Positions 1 through 11,968 of a stretch of 64,000 nucleotides of DNA are shown piece by piece. The stretch lies in contig CM038911.1 of assembly GCA_021904315.1 (NCBI GenBank), forward strand, positions 24,215,390 to 24,279,389, given 5' to 3'. The notes under the pieces are model-generated. The model made no database searches. It worked only from the letters and a program-made list of their open reading frames with translations, and was not told the DNA's origin. Position 1 is the first letter of the stretch. Each line of letters starts with the position of its first letter. Position numbers and translations under genes: made by a program. Source of the stretch: Sphagnum magellanicum. Its lineage: Eukaryota > Streptophyta > Sphagnopsida > Sphagnales > Sphagnaceae.

Positions 1-974
1 CCATAGAGGTTTTTGGGTGCCTACATTAAAAAACGAACGACTTTCATCACCGATGTGTTGCATGGCATGGTCAACAAAGGGCATCGATGGCCTTCCTTTG
101 GTGGTTTTATTTGTCTTTTATAGGTAAGGAATGTAAGTACATAGCTTTGTAGAGAGCACATGTTGCTTCTATTTTGAAGCGTGTCATTGTTGTAGGTGAA
201 CACTCTTTTAGACTTACTACACTTTTAGGTTTCCCTTCCCTTTCCCTTTTTGATATGCTTCTTGCGACTAATGAAGGCTTCGGAACATAATTTGTTCCTT
301 TGCCCTTTGTGACCCATTTGGGTTTTTGCACTTTTGGCTTAGACTTGGGTTCTCTCTTTGTTCTTCATTTCCCCCTTTGCTGGGTGCTTTGTTAATAAAG
401 CTTGCCACGATTTCATCACTACATCCTACTAAACCATATATATATAAGTTGAATACTGAAAGCATGTTCCAAAAATAAGAATTACATGCACAATGCCCAT
501 CCTACTCACCCCCAAATTGTTACAGTAACATTTTGTTGATGTTATCATTCAAAGTCTTGATTTTTTCAAATTAACATGTCTAACCCTACACACAAAAACA
601 AAAAATAATTTTAAAAAATTGAAATTTGGATAAACTGGTTTTTGAGGCTAGATCTAGGCTTAGTTCTAGTTGGAGGGTGGTTGTTGGTTTCAATTATAGT
701 TTCTAGTTTTGATTTTGGTTTTAAAATAAAATTTTCAAAATTTTGAACTAATAGTCTGGATATTTGATACTTGAATTAAGAATGTGGAACTGGCCAAAAA
801 TTAAAACCAATGAATCCTATTAATATCCAAAAGATTTAAAAAGGAATCCAAATGTTCCAAAGTGGCATTGTTTTACAAGTCACCATAATTTCATAATGGG
901 TAGTCAAGAATATAAAACTTGATCACTATTAATTTCTAAAGTTCTACAGTTTTATTACCAAATTTGATTGCCTA

Positions 975-1200
975 TTTATTTAGCCTACCTACCTGCTTAA
1001 CCTACCTACTTATTCAGGTAGGTAGGTAGGTAGGTTAGGGAAGTAATAATTAAGTAAGGTAGGGTTAGTAGGTTAAAATAGGGTAGATTAACCAAGCCAC
1101 ATATTTCTTTATACTTATTTACATATATATTATTTTATTTACGCTTAGGCTAAGCTAGGTAGTAGGAAGGTAGGCTAACTAGTATGGGTAAATAAGTAGG
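975..1200. repeat. AGGTAGGT / ACCTACCT simple-repeat patch
   Basis: Clusters of CTACCTAC, AGGTAGGT and GGTTAG-like words on both strands, with a run of about four AGGT units near 1016-1035. The same words recur inside the CACTA and MITE elements further along, so this patch may mark another decayed element whose ends I could not find. Confidence 0.6.
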
Positions 1201-2328
1201 CTATCTTTGTTTGTGGCAAAAGATGTGAGATAGTCTTGTAATGCTTTCCTTTTTTTAGATTATCCCATATCTTTTGTCAAAAAATTCAATTTTGTAAACT
1301 ATGTGGGCATAAACATGCTAAATAGGCCACAAAAACATCCTTTGAATGTTTAAAAAATAAGACACATTTTTTGAAAATAACATTTAAACTACATGATCAT
1401 ATGTAATATAGCAAGAAAAAGTTTTTAAAAGCTTAAAATGTTGTGTTTTTTTTTTTTTTAAACCTATTTTTATTCACTTTCTTGATTTGAAGTTGTTCTC
1501 CCATTTTGCACAAAGTAGACATCATGAACTTTCATTTTTTAAATTCATTGTTATTTCTCATTTTAAAAATGCTTAAAATATGTTTTACCATGTTAGAATC
1601 ACAAAATGCATTTGTAATTCATATTGAGAGATAAATTTTTAGTGCTTCAAACCTACATAAAGAAAAACTTACTTTTGAAGGGTTTAACATTGTCATAATG
1701 AAATATTCAAGTTCCAAGTAATGTGTATCAATATGCATGACGGTTAAAACATTAATAACACATCATTTGAACAATTTAATTTGGAAAAAATATCAGATAT
1801 CAACTTGCAATAAATAAATAAAATAGTTTGAATTGAAAATATTGGGGATGACCATCTATTATGGTTTATTTAATATGGCAAACAAATTTCAAAATTTATA
1901 ACATAGATAAAACGCCTAAAATTCAAAAATGAAAACTTTACTTTCAACATTTTTTTTTGGAGCAAGGATCACCATTAATTGACATACTTTAACATGCTTA
2001 TGCCCATATAAATAAATGAAAAAATAGATTACACAAAGTACATGCATTAACAATATTCAAAATGTAGGTACCATTTGGGATGAACCAATTAAAAATGTTT
2101 AAATTATAATTTTTATCTAAAATCTTTAAGTTTTGTGATGTCATGATCTTATATCATGTCCTTAACTAAACATTCAAAGCCCCATGCATATTAGCCCAAG
2201 TATGAACAAGACCATGATGATGGAAACCAATTGGGGGAAAATAAATTACTTGAAAATTACTCAAAAATCAATGTTTCTTCTATTAGGTGCAATCACAAAT
2301 CAATGAATCAATTTGTTTACTTTATTTC

Positions 2329-2346
2329 AAAGGACTATAGTCCTTT
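2329..2346. repeat. 18-bp perfect palindrome
   Basis: AAAGGACTATAGTCCTTT is its own reverse complement. It lies about 70 bases outside the left end of the first CACTA element. No function can be assigned. Confidence 0.6.
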
Positions 2347-2416
2347 TGCCAAAAAAAACAATTCATAGAAAGGAATTTAAATTTAAAAAATGTATTATTA
2401 TTCTTTTTACTTATTA

Positions 2417-4575
2417 TACTACAAGGAATTTTGTCCATACCAATCCACACATTTGGGACTTGTGTTCAAATCAACCATTTTTTCAACTATTGATGCGATT
2501 ATCCTTTGTGGCACCATGGTAAAAATGACTTATAGTTGTAAAAACAACTAAAAGTGGTTTGTAGTTGCATATGCAACTATTACTTGTGACTAATGTTAGT
2601 TTGGATGAAAGTGATGATGAAAAGTGGATGTAATCATCTATTTTTAATGGTATTTCAAAATATATGAAAATGTAGTTGTTTTTGCGACTTGGGATGTGGT
2701 TCATAGGCCATTAGACACCACATGGATCTGATTCAACCTCAATTGAAACTATAAATCCTAATTACAAATGCACATGAAATTAAATGTAACAAAAGTGAGT
2801 TGCCAATGAAATTGTTGGATTTCATGGTTTAATTTCTTTCCTTAGCTTTTTTGAATGAACTAACCATTAAATGTGTAGTAGGGTTTGTGAAACTTTAGTG
2901 GACCCATGGCAATGGTAAATTTGGACGATTATTTGGAATTTCCAACATTAAATTTTATCATGTTGATATATCATAGTGTTTTTTAATTAGTTAATTAATT
3001 AAGTAGGTTATGCAATAGTCTATTTATAAATTAAACTAGATAAGAAGTAATAATTAAGTAAGATATGTAGTAGGAAGTATGTACATGGGTTAAGTAGTAA
3101 ATAGTAGGGGTGATTAATATGTGATAACATTTTTGTATAAATTAATTACTTAATTAGGTAGATTATGTAATTAATCTAGTTATTAGGCTAGGTAGTAGGG
3201 TTAATTCATAATCCATTTATAAACCTTACATGTGACTAAGTTATATATCATATATCTAAATTGTTATTTTTTGGTAAAATTATAGTATATTATAGGGAAA
3301 AAAAAACTTTAAAAATCAAATAGAGATTTGAGATGTGAAAAATATATAATATATTTTTACATTTTTAATCATAATTTTACTTTAAATATTAATATATTAT
3401 AAATGAAAAAATTTAAAAAATTACAGTTCCATAAAATCAATTAATTATATGGCATTAATTAATATTCAAAATTAAAATAAAAATTTAAAATTAATCCTTT
3501 ACATCAGAAATAATATAATTAATATAAGATATTCTATTAAATTTATATTATATGTGAATAAATTATATATTACACATCTAAATTAAATTCTATTATTAAA
3601 ATTATGATATGCAAAAGAAAAATTGTATAATGTAATTTTTAGAATCAAATGAAAGTTTAAGATACAAAATATACAAATTTTTTTTGTTGTTATATTATCC
3701 ACAAAGTGTTTTTCCATTCATAAATCATCTGCTCGAATTAATTTTTTCCAAGGAATGGTCAATGAAACGATATTCAATAACAAAATTCAAATATTTTTCT
3801 TTTCAATTTAGTTTACATTTTTGAAAGAAAGACTACATAGTTGTGTACATTATTGAAAAAAATTTCAAATTAAATTTCAAATCTTGCCATTTGGAAAAAT
3901 TATCAATAAGATATCAAATATTGAAAATGATGTTTTGTGTAATGTTTTGAATCAAGTAAGGTAAATAGAATGCACATTGCCATATTGTCACAAAAAGTGA
4001 TGTGGTTTGGTGGTAAAGGAGTTGATCGCCACTTGTGTGGTATAAGGATCAACTCTTACAAGTGACATGGGTTGTAGTCAATAGTGATAATTTGATTGAA
4101 TATTCCTTACTTACATAACCTATTAGGTAGATTAAGTGGCCTATTCAATAACCTAAACTAAGCTTTTTAGTATAGCGTAGGTAATGACATGTTTCAACAA
4201 CTTATAAGTTGAAATTAATGAAATTATCAATAATATAATATATATAATAATTATTATTTTATTTTAAAAATATTTTAATATTAAATATTTTTTAAATAAT
4301 AATTAATGTGACTACATTGTTTAATCGTAAAAGTAGTTGCAAAACTATAGTGCCACATAAGTTAATTTGGATGGATGAACTATTCATGTAAATCACATCT
4401 TCATGTGACTGCCATTGTGACTTGGTGCCATGTATTGTGCCATATATTGTCTTTTGTGACTGAAATTTTATGTGACTTGTCTAAGGCAACTAGAGCAAAT
4501 TATAGTCACATGTGGCATTTACAACTGAAAATTAGTTGAAAAAATTAGTTGTTAATATGGAACTTCCTTGTAGTG
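2417..4575. mobile_element. Non-autonomous CACTA element 1
   Basis: The right end reads, inward, CACTACAAGGAAGTTCC. The left end reads TACTACAAGGAATTTTG, so the first 12 bases match apart from a decayed first base. TTA directly precedes (2414-2416) and follows (4576-4578) the element, the 3-bp duplication expected of CACTA/En-Spm. Both inner flanks are dense in TAGTTGCAA, GTGACTA and GCAACTA words, like the sub-terminal transposase-binding repeats of the family. The 2,159-bp core is very AT-rich with no transposase, so it would depend on an enzyme made elsewhere. Confidence 0.85.
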
Positions 4576-4578
4576 TTA

Positions 4579-5571
4579 TAATTTCCCCAATATATCAATT
4601 TTTTTTGTTAATCATTTTCAAATAAATATGATTTTCAAAAAATGTAAGTTTTTGCACTTAATTTCTATGTTTCGTTTTGAAAAATGATCACAATTTCAAA
4701 TCGTGTTAAAACATGTTAACTAAGTTGAGGTTTATTCCTTTGTATTATAAACTACAACTTTGTTTTAAACACCATTTACATTGCATTATATTTACACATC
4801 ATAAAGGTTTCATGAACATCAAATAGACCCAAATTTTCAACTTTTTTGGAAAAACATAAATTTTTTATAGATTCCTTATATTTTGAGTGTTTTTTTATGT
4901 GTGTTTGATAGTCCCCTATTATTACAAAAAAATCAACATCAAAAGGTTTGTATATTATGAAAATTAAATGCCCCATTGTAAAACTAGTAATGTTTCACAA
5001 AACACCCACTCAACTTTCAAGGTCCTTTGTTTGAATCAAGACTCAAAATCAAAAGATCCAATGGTTCAATTTAAATTTCTTAACATCCATATTAAACATA
5101 AAGCACTACTTGTCATGATTAACATGCTATTAAAGGGGGCACCACACAGGCATTATATACATATATAAATGTAGTTTAAAACATGATTTGACATGGTTTT
5201 TGGTTTATTGTTTCATGGTTTACCCACTTTAGGACTAAAAGTTATGAAAATGCCTCCAAGAAATACCATTCGTCAAGGACTTTCCAACAATACCAAGAGC
5301 ACATTGCAATTTCCCTAAAAACTTAGTTATAATTTTATAGAATTTTCCTTGACAAATTTGGTGAATATTCAATAATTATTGCATTGTAAGTCTACTAAAT
5401 GATGCAAAATTGACTTCATGTATCTTTAGTCATCAAGGGATTTCCAAAAATACCAAGGACAAAAAGGGTGTGGTTGTGATTTATAGATCTCAACTTGGCA
5501 AAAAACACAAAAGAAACAAACCACCTTACCTTAAGGTTAGGTTTGTCATTAAATAATCCTCAAAATAGTGA
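4579..5571. other. AT-rich spacer
   Basis: No gene, no repeat array and no element ends seen between CACTA element 1 and the large hAT. Two 66-codon frames (minus 4776-4976, plus 4968-5168) have no recognisable motif and look like chance. Confidence 0.5.
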
Positions 5572-5589
5572 GAACTTTGCAGACCTTCT

Positions 5590-5858
5590 ACCACTACAAA
5601 GTTAATTACTTTAACTATTTTTTTTCATATTCGGGTTGTGACAACCTCTAAGTTAACTATTTTTTTTCATCCTCGGGTTGTGACAACCTCTAAGTTAACT
5701 ATTTTTTTTCATCCTCGGGTTGTGACAACCTCTAAGTTAACTATTTTTTTTCATCCTCGGGTTGTGACAACCTCTAAGTTAACTATTTTTTTTTCATCCT
5801 CGGGTTGTGACAACCTCTAAGTTAACTATTTTTTTTCATCCTCGGGTTGTCACCATCT
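5590..5858. repeat. 42-bp sub-terminal array, left end of hAT-1
   Basis: Five near-identical 42-43-bp units, each with the dyad GGTTGTGACAACC, a second dyad AAGTTAACT, and a run of eight or nine T followed by CATCCTCG. The GGTTGT dyad starts near 5634, 5676, 5718, 5760 and 5803. The same unit recurs at the right end. Repeated dyads just inside the ends are the usual binding platform for hAT transposases, so that role is inferred here. The 60-codon open frame across it only reflects the repeat. Confidence 0.93.
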
Positions 5859-6973
5859 GTTTTGTGCAATTGCAGTCTTATCAAGATGTTGAACTTTTTC
5901 CATACTTCACCCAAAAAAAGGGCTTTGTTAGCATGCATAACTCAACAATCATGCTTTAATCAAAGCTGGGCTCCTAATCCATCCTAATCCATGCAGTGAT
6001 AAAAGGTTTTTCACTACTGTAGTACCTTTTATACTACAGTTTTGATACATATCTATCAAGTAATTAATTAATTTTATTATTTTCATTTCAACAAATAAAA
6101 AATTCTCAAAGATTCAATATTTTCCTTCAAAAATGTTTGTTATTTGAATTCTTATTTGGAAAATTAAACATTTATGAAAATAGTATAATTAGTGTTGAAG
6201 CTGCCAAGGTATTGGTTGGTACTTGTTAATTCAGCATCCAACTCAAATGTTCTCTCTCTTCTCTTTGATAGTTGTTCCAGTGCAGCTTTATCATGCTCAC
6301 CTCCCATTCACCCAGCCATAGTCTCAGCAGCCTCCATGATGCTCATCTCAAATTATACGCCCAGTGCAATACTTTGAAGGAGAAAAAGTATGTAATACGA
6401 ACCAGATCATAAGTGAGATAGACTGCATTGAGCTGCCTTCAATTCTCTTGGCATCTTCCACCTGTGGATTCTGGATGTAACTTCATGTCACAACTCACAC
6501 TAAATTCATATGTCCATCCATGCTGATTAAACCATTCAATATTTAGCTTGCACATGATGATTTGATGGAACCCATTTTCTTCCCCTTGTCACTTAGACAA
6601 ATCTGTAAATAGTCTGTCTACTTATCCTTGTAGATGAAAGCAAGAAGCATCAAGGAATTCCAAGTTAATATTCGGACTTTGGACTTGAAACTTTCTCTAT
6701 TGTAAATTCAGGTACAAGTACTCTCAGATGTTGGTCTAGTATATACGAATTTGCTCCTGTTATCAACCCTAGTATAACAAGGACCTGACCAGTCTGGTAT
6801 CAGCTGAGGCAATATCAGGCTTTTTATACCAGTACTAGCCTGGTAGCACTAAAAGAGTCAAGGACATGAGGTAATACCAACCTTAACCTTTGTAGCTTGT
6901 AGATTCAGAAATAATGCAATGACTCATGGCATCAATGACAGCCGTACTGGAGTAGTAGAGCTTTGGATTCACA

Positions 6974-7891
6974 GTGAAAAGTTGGTCCAAAGTCCAGTTT
7001 GCTAGTCATGATTCTTCTTCAGAGGAGGAGGAGGATCTAATCAATCAAGATGATGCAGACTTTACGCAGTACAATTTCTTGTTGAAGATCATGAGAGGAG
7101 GAAATAGTCAATTGCCAATGGCTACTACTAGCATGATCCTAAACATAAATGCATCTAGTTCCAAAACTCATGAAACCATAATGGCTCCCACAGGTGCTTC
7201 AGGATCTGCAGTAGGGTTCAAAGAGCCCAAATTCTCCTCCAAGAGATGCAGTCCACGGTTCTGCAGAAACCTTAACCTTGTCATAAAGGAGTAGGAACAG
7301 AATACAAATCAGAGTGAGGGTATAGTTCATTACCAAGTTGGAGCTCAAACAGAGTGTGAAGATTCTGCAACTGGAATGGAATCTCAAATGGAACGCGCGA
7401 TGACTAAAAACAGAAGCTCATATTTGTGTGAACGCACTTTGACTAGGAAGTGGTCATCTTCCACAGACCAGATTGATGTTTGCATGGCTACTGTAGCATC
7501 TACTGAAGTGTTGAGTTCTAAGGAAGCGATTGCTATTGGCTTCCCACAGCATTCTGCACATGAAATATCCATCCTTCCATGTGTGAAGATGCCTATGGTT
7601 GCAGACACAGAAGTCAAAGATTTTACAAAGGAGTTAGAAGTTAAAGAACCTGCTACTATAGCCATCTCAGGTGAGGCTGGAACAGTGTTCATGAACAAGG
7701 GTTGCCAACAAAAATTCTTCTTCACGACATTGACAGCAGTTAAACAAAGCCAATTTATGGTAGTGAGCAGGAAAGACAAGAGAACTGATGTGACATCCAC
7801 AACCCCCAGCATCTCTTTAGATAGGAAAATTGTCATTGTCATCGTGAGTGTCTTCTTCTTCCTTCTCTTCTTCTTCGCCTCCATCATATAG
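6974..7891 (+). pseudogene. Unrecognised second ORF of hAT-1, one in-frame stop
   Basis: A frame of about 305 codons, open except for one TAG at 7292-7294 (probably a former CAG). I do not recognise the protein. Residues near 10-25 are acidic (SSSEEEEDLINQDDADF); the rest is Ser/Thr/Lys-rich without zinc-finger or catalytic motifs. No ATG begins it: 6974 is GTG directly after TTCACA, so a 3' splice site just upstream is possible. Its last 25 codons overlap the transposase 3' end on the other strand, and its membrane-like tail (VIVIVSVFFFLLFFF) is the antisense of the transposase's acidic tail, so it should not be taken as a membrane segment. It may be an accessory protein of the element, a captured host exon, or chance; an open frame this long in AT-rich DNA argues against chance. 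Confidence 0.5.
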
Positions 7892-10495
7892 TGCCATTAC
7901 TGGCCGCTTTGGAATGTTGTTTTCCCAATTCAAATTCATTTTCTTGTCAAGCAGGACCACCTCGGTCGGGTTCGTCGGGATGAGGTGCTTGTTGATCTTG
8001 AGGAACATATTGATATCTACCAAGCCGACACACAGCGACGATCGTTTTGGAGCCAGGACGTTTGACAGGCTGCCCAGGTCGCATTCGAGTCCACCCGAGG
8101 ATGGCTTGTTGGCCAGGATCGCTAGAGCAGCCTGCATGAGACATGGCATGCTTATTTGACGAGCCCACCACTTGCATAGCTTGGCTGATTCCGGCCACAA
8201 CTCGATATTGGTTTCATCGCCAATTCCTTTGAGGATTTGAACTTTGACGTTCACCATCTATGCCACCGTCTCGAAACATTCGCCACTCCCATTAACGTCC
8301 TTCTTGTCATCATCAGCCACAATATCAAGAGCTGCTGACAACAACTCTAATGTCTTGACGCGCTTTGCGGGTCTTTCAAGTCGCAGTTGGGGTACTCCCT
8401 ACCATTTGCTACTTCTTGAGCATAATCGGCGCTGCAACGGTCTCTGCTAAACATTTGATTTTGTTCCATATGAACTGGTTCACGAACACAAAGTGTTGCT
8501 TTTGTAGGCTATCTTGTGTCCAGCCAACAGTAATATCAAGCCTATCAATGTTAGTCGCATTGATCAACTTCGCTAGGATCTTTCCAGATGTCATTGGCGG
8601 GTACAGCATACTCTGTGCGTCGATTAAGTACGAGAACTTGAAATCGGTTTCTTCCAAGACGTTCTTCTGTAACATGGGTTGCCCAAGGTTGTTATCGTAG
8701 ATCTTCTTGGGCTGATGAAGCACCAATATCGGATGGTACCGTTTGAAGTAGCGTTCAAACATTGCCTTGCCAAGAAACTTCCATGTTTCACGAGTGGCCG
8801 GTTGCAGTACGTCATGTGATCGCGACATTGGATAGGGGTCTTCAGAACTGAGTTGACAACGTACCGGTATTATCAACTCGAGCGGCTTGCTTACATCGAA
8901 GACAATAGTGTACAAAAAGTATAACATGACGTACACATCGACAATGACAAATGTTTGCATAGCTTGTGCCTTGATCTGAATGGCCCGAACCGGCTCAATC
9001 AGTGAATAAAACTCGATGCACAATGTGCGGTCCATGTCGACTAGTGGAACTGGTCGATTGAGTTTGCGGTACGCTTGCAAAAGAGGTTCCCAGGCTATTA
9101 GAATTCGCTCCAGTACAAGCGTTGTGGATGACCATCGGTGTTGCGGCGAGTTAAGTAGTTTAAGGTACGTCTCCAAGAGTTCAAGCATGGCTTCCTCGAA
9201 GGCTCCCTGCAGGTACTCAGACTTGTTCACAGCTTCAATGACCTTCTTGATCCTCTGGAAGAAGCAGCGCACGTCCACATTCTTACTATTGTTAGGGTCG
9301 ATCGAGGTGCCAAACGCTTCCGTGAGTGCCAGGTGGATTAGATGTGATATACACCATTCCCACCAAGCATCGATCAGAATGTCTAAGGTACGCTTTACAT
9401 CGGATCCCGAATCTGAAGTGCTTGTCAGCACATCAAGCATCACCTTAATGCCAAACTCCTTGAGGACGCCTGAAGACCATTCGTGCAAGATTGTAGACAA
9501 CTGTTCCGCTTGACGCTCATCGGTAGTCGGTGCAAATCGGCGGAAGGCGAAATTGTAGCCAATATTAAACCTAGTCGACGATTGAAGCACATTCGCAATG
9601 CCAGGTACTTCTGATTGCTCATCTTGCTTTTTATCAGGTCCAGGTACAATGATAGGTACTTGATCGTAAAGAATGAGTGCGCCTCAGCGAGTGACATAAT
9701 GATGATCTTCTTGCACGTGGTGTACAGCTCGACGTGAAGCTTGCGGATGTTAATTGACTTCATTCCACCTTCCCCGACAGGTAGTTGACGATCGATTAGT
9801 TGCCATTTACAGGTCGTGAACGCGTTGTACGAGATCGAATGCTCGACGGACCAGGCTTCCAACTACATTTCAAACCAGCGCTTTGGGTCTTTTTTGAAAG
9901 TCGGGTCGGATAGATCGAACTGCTTCTTGATATGTGCTAGCTTCTTGTTAGTTGCCATGGTCTTGGATGAGGTTATGCAGTGGTTCTTGTCGAGGTGGGT
10001 GTAAACGTTCGACGTTCCCATCTTTGTGCACTTAATGACAACTGGCTTCTTGACATTGAAGCACGGGTCTAGCAAGCAGATGAACCACTTGACCGTCTCC
10101 TTGTCAATCAGGCGCACGCCACATTAATTAAGGAAAGACATCGTCTTTTTGAGATCCTTAATTGCGGCGCCCTTGATGATAGCTGGGAAAATGCCAGCGT
10201 TGATGAAGTTTTTGATCCAAACTGCCACGATGTCTCCACGCTCAGCATCGTCAACTTCAAGTTGCGTCTCTTCGTCAACCTCAAGTTGCGTCTCTTCGTC
10301 AACCTCAAGTTACGCCTCTTCGTCAACCTCAAGTTGCGCCTCTTCGTCATCAATCTCGACAGGTACAAAAGATGCCACTTCACCTTCAGTAGTGATGCTT
10401 CTGGATTCGATGACATGATCTTCGGACCAAGCCATGATGTGCATTCCAGCACCAACTTCTGTTGCCACACTGTTGAGCCCGAGATTCCTCATAGA
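7817..10495 (-). pseudogene. hAT-family transposase, broken
   Basis: Reading down the minus strand: a candidate ATG at 10493-10495; an acidic stretch with four copies of an 8-residue EVDEETQL-like repeat; a BED-type zinc finger (C-x4-C, then YTHLDKNH giving H-x4-H) near 10000-10100; an RNase-H-like core with DSGSDVKRTLDIL and WEWCISHLIHLALTEAFGTS near 9310-9420 and HRWSSTTLVLERILIAWEPL near 9090-9150; and the C-terminal dimerisation region with SSGGLECDLGSLSNVLAPKR near 8030-8090, ending in an acidic tail. These are hAT hallmarks. Breaks: in-frame stops at 10310-10312, 10124-10126 and 9863-9865, a frame change near 9560-9600 and another between 8410 and 8260 (the last could be an intron). The product would excise and insert the element as a nuclear dimer; this copy cannot make it whole. 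Confidence 0.9.
10258..10346 (-). repeat. 24-bp in-frame repeat in the transposase N-terminus
   Basis: Four tandem copies of a 24-bp unit (plus-strand core CAAGTTGCGTCTCTTCGTCA) encode an acidic octapeptide repeat on the minus strand. One copy has a C-to-T change that makes the first stop of the transposase frame. Confidence 0.9.
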
Positions 10496-10584
10496 ATCTT
10501 CCAACAAAATGGAGGACTACACAGACTAAAGAAAGTTCAGAACAGAATTCCACACAGATGAAAAGGTATTCAGTAGTTGAGAAG

Positions 10585-10746
10585 TTTAGGAAGGTGAATA
10601 TCTTGACAAAAGACAATCAAAGATGAGACTTGGAGAATCCTGTTACATACAGATCTAAAGCCCATTTTAGGAAGGTGAATATCTTGACAGAAGACAATCA
10701 AAGATGAGACTTGGAGAATCCTGTTACATACAAATCTAAAGCCCAT
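10585..10746. repeat. 81-bp tandem duplication
   Basis: Two copies of an 81-bp unit beginning TTTAGGAAGGTGAATATC differ at only a few bases. It lies just upstream of the transposase start, where a promoter would be expected. Recent duplication within hAT-1. Confidence 0.93.
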
Positions 10747-11003
10747 TGGCTTCAAGACTCCTGGAGTCTGCATCAATGTCTCTATTAGGAATGAACTTTG
10801 AGTACTCGATACAAGTTTTGTATGAAATCTCAATCTTGTATCCTCAGTTTGTGGATGATTAGGTAGCTAGACTAGGATCTTCATCTTCACTTTGATCAAG
10901 TGATCTAAAGGATCACAGACAGTAGCAGTAGCAGATTGAGACGAAAGAAAGAATCGGACCAGTTAGCTAGTAGTAGCCAGGCTATATTTAGTCTTGAAGA
11001 ATC

Positions 11004-11400
11004 ATGTTACCAGGTGTAGTAGTATTGGGAAGTTATGTGGTAGCTTTACTGGTGGAGGTGGCCGGTGTGCTAGTTGCCACATTGAGCATGTGCACCGCTA
11101 GAAGAAGAGATCCTCACCACAAGACTAGTAGTGCTAGGAAATGCAGCGCCGGCACCCAGCAAACGGATTATGAGCTGAATGGTCGGCTCAACATAACGGC
11201 GCCGGCGAGACTGCAGGCTCATCTGGAAATGGGATTGATGGCTGGGCTTCTGGAGGCGGACATCACGGAAGAGGATCAGCAGCTGCATATGATGATGATG
11301 ATGATGATGTTGTAGCTGGATCAGAAGGATCAGCTGATTACGATGGAAGTCTTGATGGAGGCGGTGGATCCGGAATAGGAGGAGCTGCTGGAGTACCCTT
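11004..11400 (+). other. GC-richer segment of hAT-1 with low-complexity open frames
   Basis: GC content rises over the AT-rich background. One frame is open for 103 codons (11004-11315) and ends in a run of Met from seven ATG/GAT units (11288-11311). A second frame reads an Asp run then Gly/Ser/Ala-rich sequence to a stop near 11403. No domain is visible. It could be an exon of the plus-strand gene, captured host sequence, or a 5' regulatory region for the minus-strand transposase. Confidence 0.35.
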
Positions 11401-11531
11401 GTAGACCTTCTACCACTAAAAAATTCAAGTAGATTCGAAGCAGCCTAACTAAATTGTTAGGTAGTAGTAAATGGTGTGCTTACTTCAAGTGGTGATTTTC
11501 ATGTGAGCTCAGAGATTTCTTCGCCACCGCC

Positions 11532-11663
11532 GGCTGTTATGTAGTAATCCATGAAATTAAATGTATAAACAGCTCGGCTGTTGTGTAGTAATCCATGAAA
11601 TTAAATGTATAAACAGCTCGGTTGTTGTGTAGTAATCCATGAAATTAAATGTATAAACAGCTC
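11532..11663. repeat. 44-bp unit in three tandem copies
   Basis: Three exactly phased copies start at 11532, 11576 and 11620; each holds GTAGTAATCCATGAAATTAA and ends AAACAGCTC. Copies differ at one or two bases. Part of the right sub-terminal region of hAT-1. Confidence 0.95.
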
Positions 11664-11720
11664 GATTCACGATGCGTCTGTGAGTGTGGTACTGTGAGGG
11701 ACATGGATGTGGATGAACTG

Positions 11721-11968
11721 CAGACCTTCTACCACTAAGTTAACTATTTTTTTTCATCCTCAGGTTGTGACAACCTTTAAATTAACTATTTTTTTTCATC
11801 CTCGGGTTGTGACAACCTCTAAGTTAACTATTTTTTTTCATCCTCAGGTTGTGACAACCTCTAAGTTAACTATTTTTTTTCATCCTCTAGTGGTGACAAC
11901 CTCGGGTCACCACTTAGTGTAGTTAGTGGCGTTTTAGCGGGTTTAGATTTTTAGTGGTAGAAGGTCTG
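11721..11968. mobile_element. 248-bp terminal module with hAT-1 inverted ends
   Basis: A second copy of the hAT-1 left terminus (CAGACCTTCTACCACTAAG) starts at 11721 in direct orientation and is followed by four 42-bp units; the segment ends with the true right terminus at 11968. On its own it would look like a MITE with both ends. A third partial terminus (AGACCTTCTACCACTAAAA) lies at 11403. It may be a nested deletion derivative or a duplicated left end. GAACTG precedes 11721 and GAACTTTG follows 11968, not a clean TSD, so independent insertion is unproven. Confidence 0.6.

Larger units (their letters stand above)
1..2416. other. AT-rich region, no gene recognised
   Basis: No gene I can support. 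Short minus-strand frames of 60-74 codons lie in the first 465 bases and are slightly richer in GC than the rest; their translations (Lys/Ser-rich, no motif) match no family I know, so they may be the edge of a decayed element running out of the window. The remainder is AT-rich with poly-T and poly-A runs, an AGGTAGGT-type patch near 1 kb and a short perfect palindrome at 2329-2346. Confidence 0.5.
5580..11968 (-). mobile_element. Large hAT-superfamily transposon (hAT-1)
   Basis: The left end starts CAGACCTTCTACCACTA and the right end is its exact 17-base reverse complement. GAACTTTG sits immediately outside both ends (5572-5579 and 11969-11976), a perfect 8-bp duplication as hAT elements make. 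Inside are a broken hAT transposase on the minus strand (7817-10495), a second reading frame on the plus strand (6974-7891), and arrays of a 42-bp palindromic repeat at both ends. At 6,389 bp it is long for a hAT; the extra length is repeats and the second ORF. The perfect TSD suggests a fairly recent insertion or slow decay, yet the transposase has several stops, so this copy is probably not autonomous. It is the best-delimited element in the window. Confidence 0.94.

Noticed and set aside
7384-7887. 167-codon minus frame in hAT-1
   Set aside because: Largely antisense to the plus-strand ORF, and not in the phase of the transposase C-terminus; no motif.
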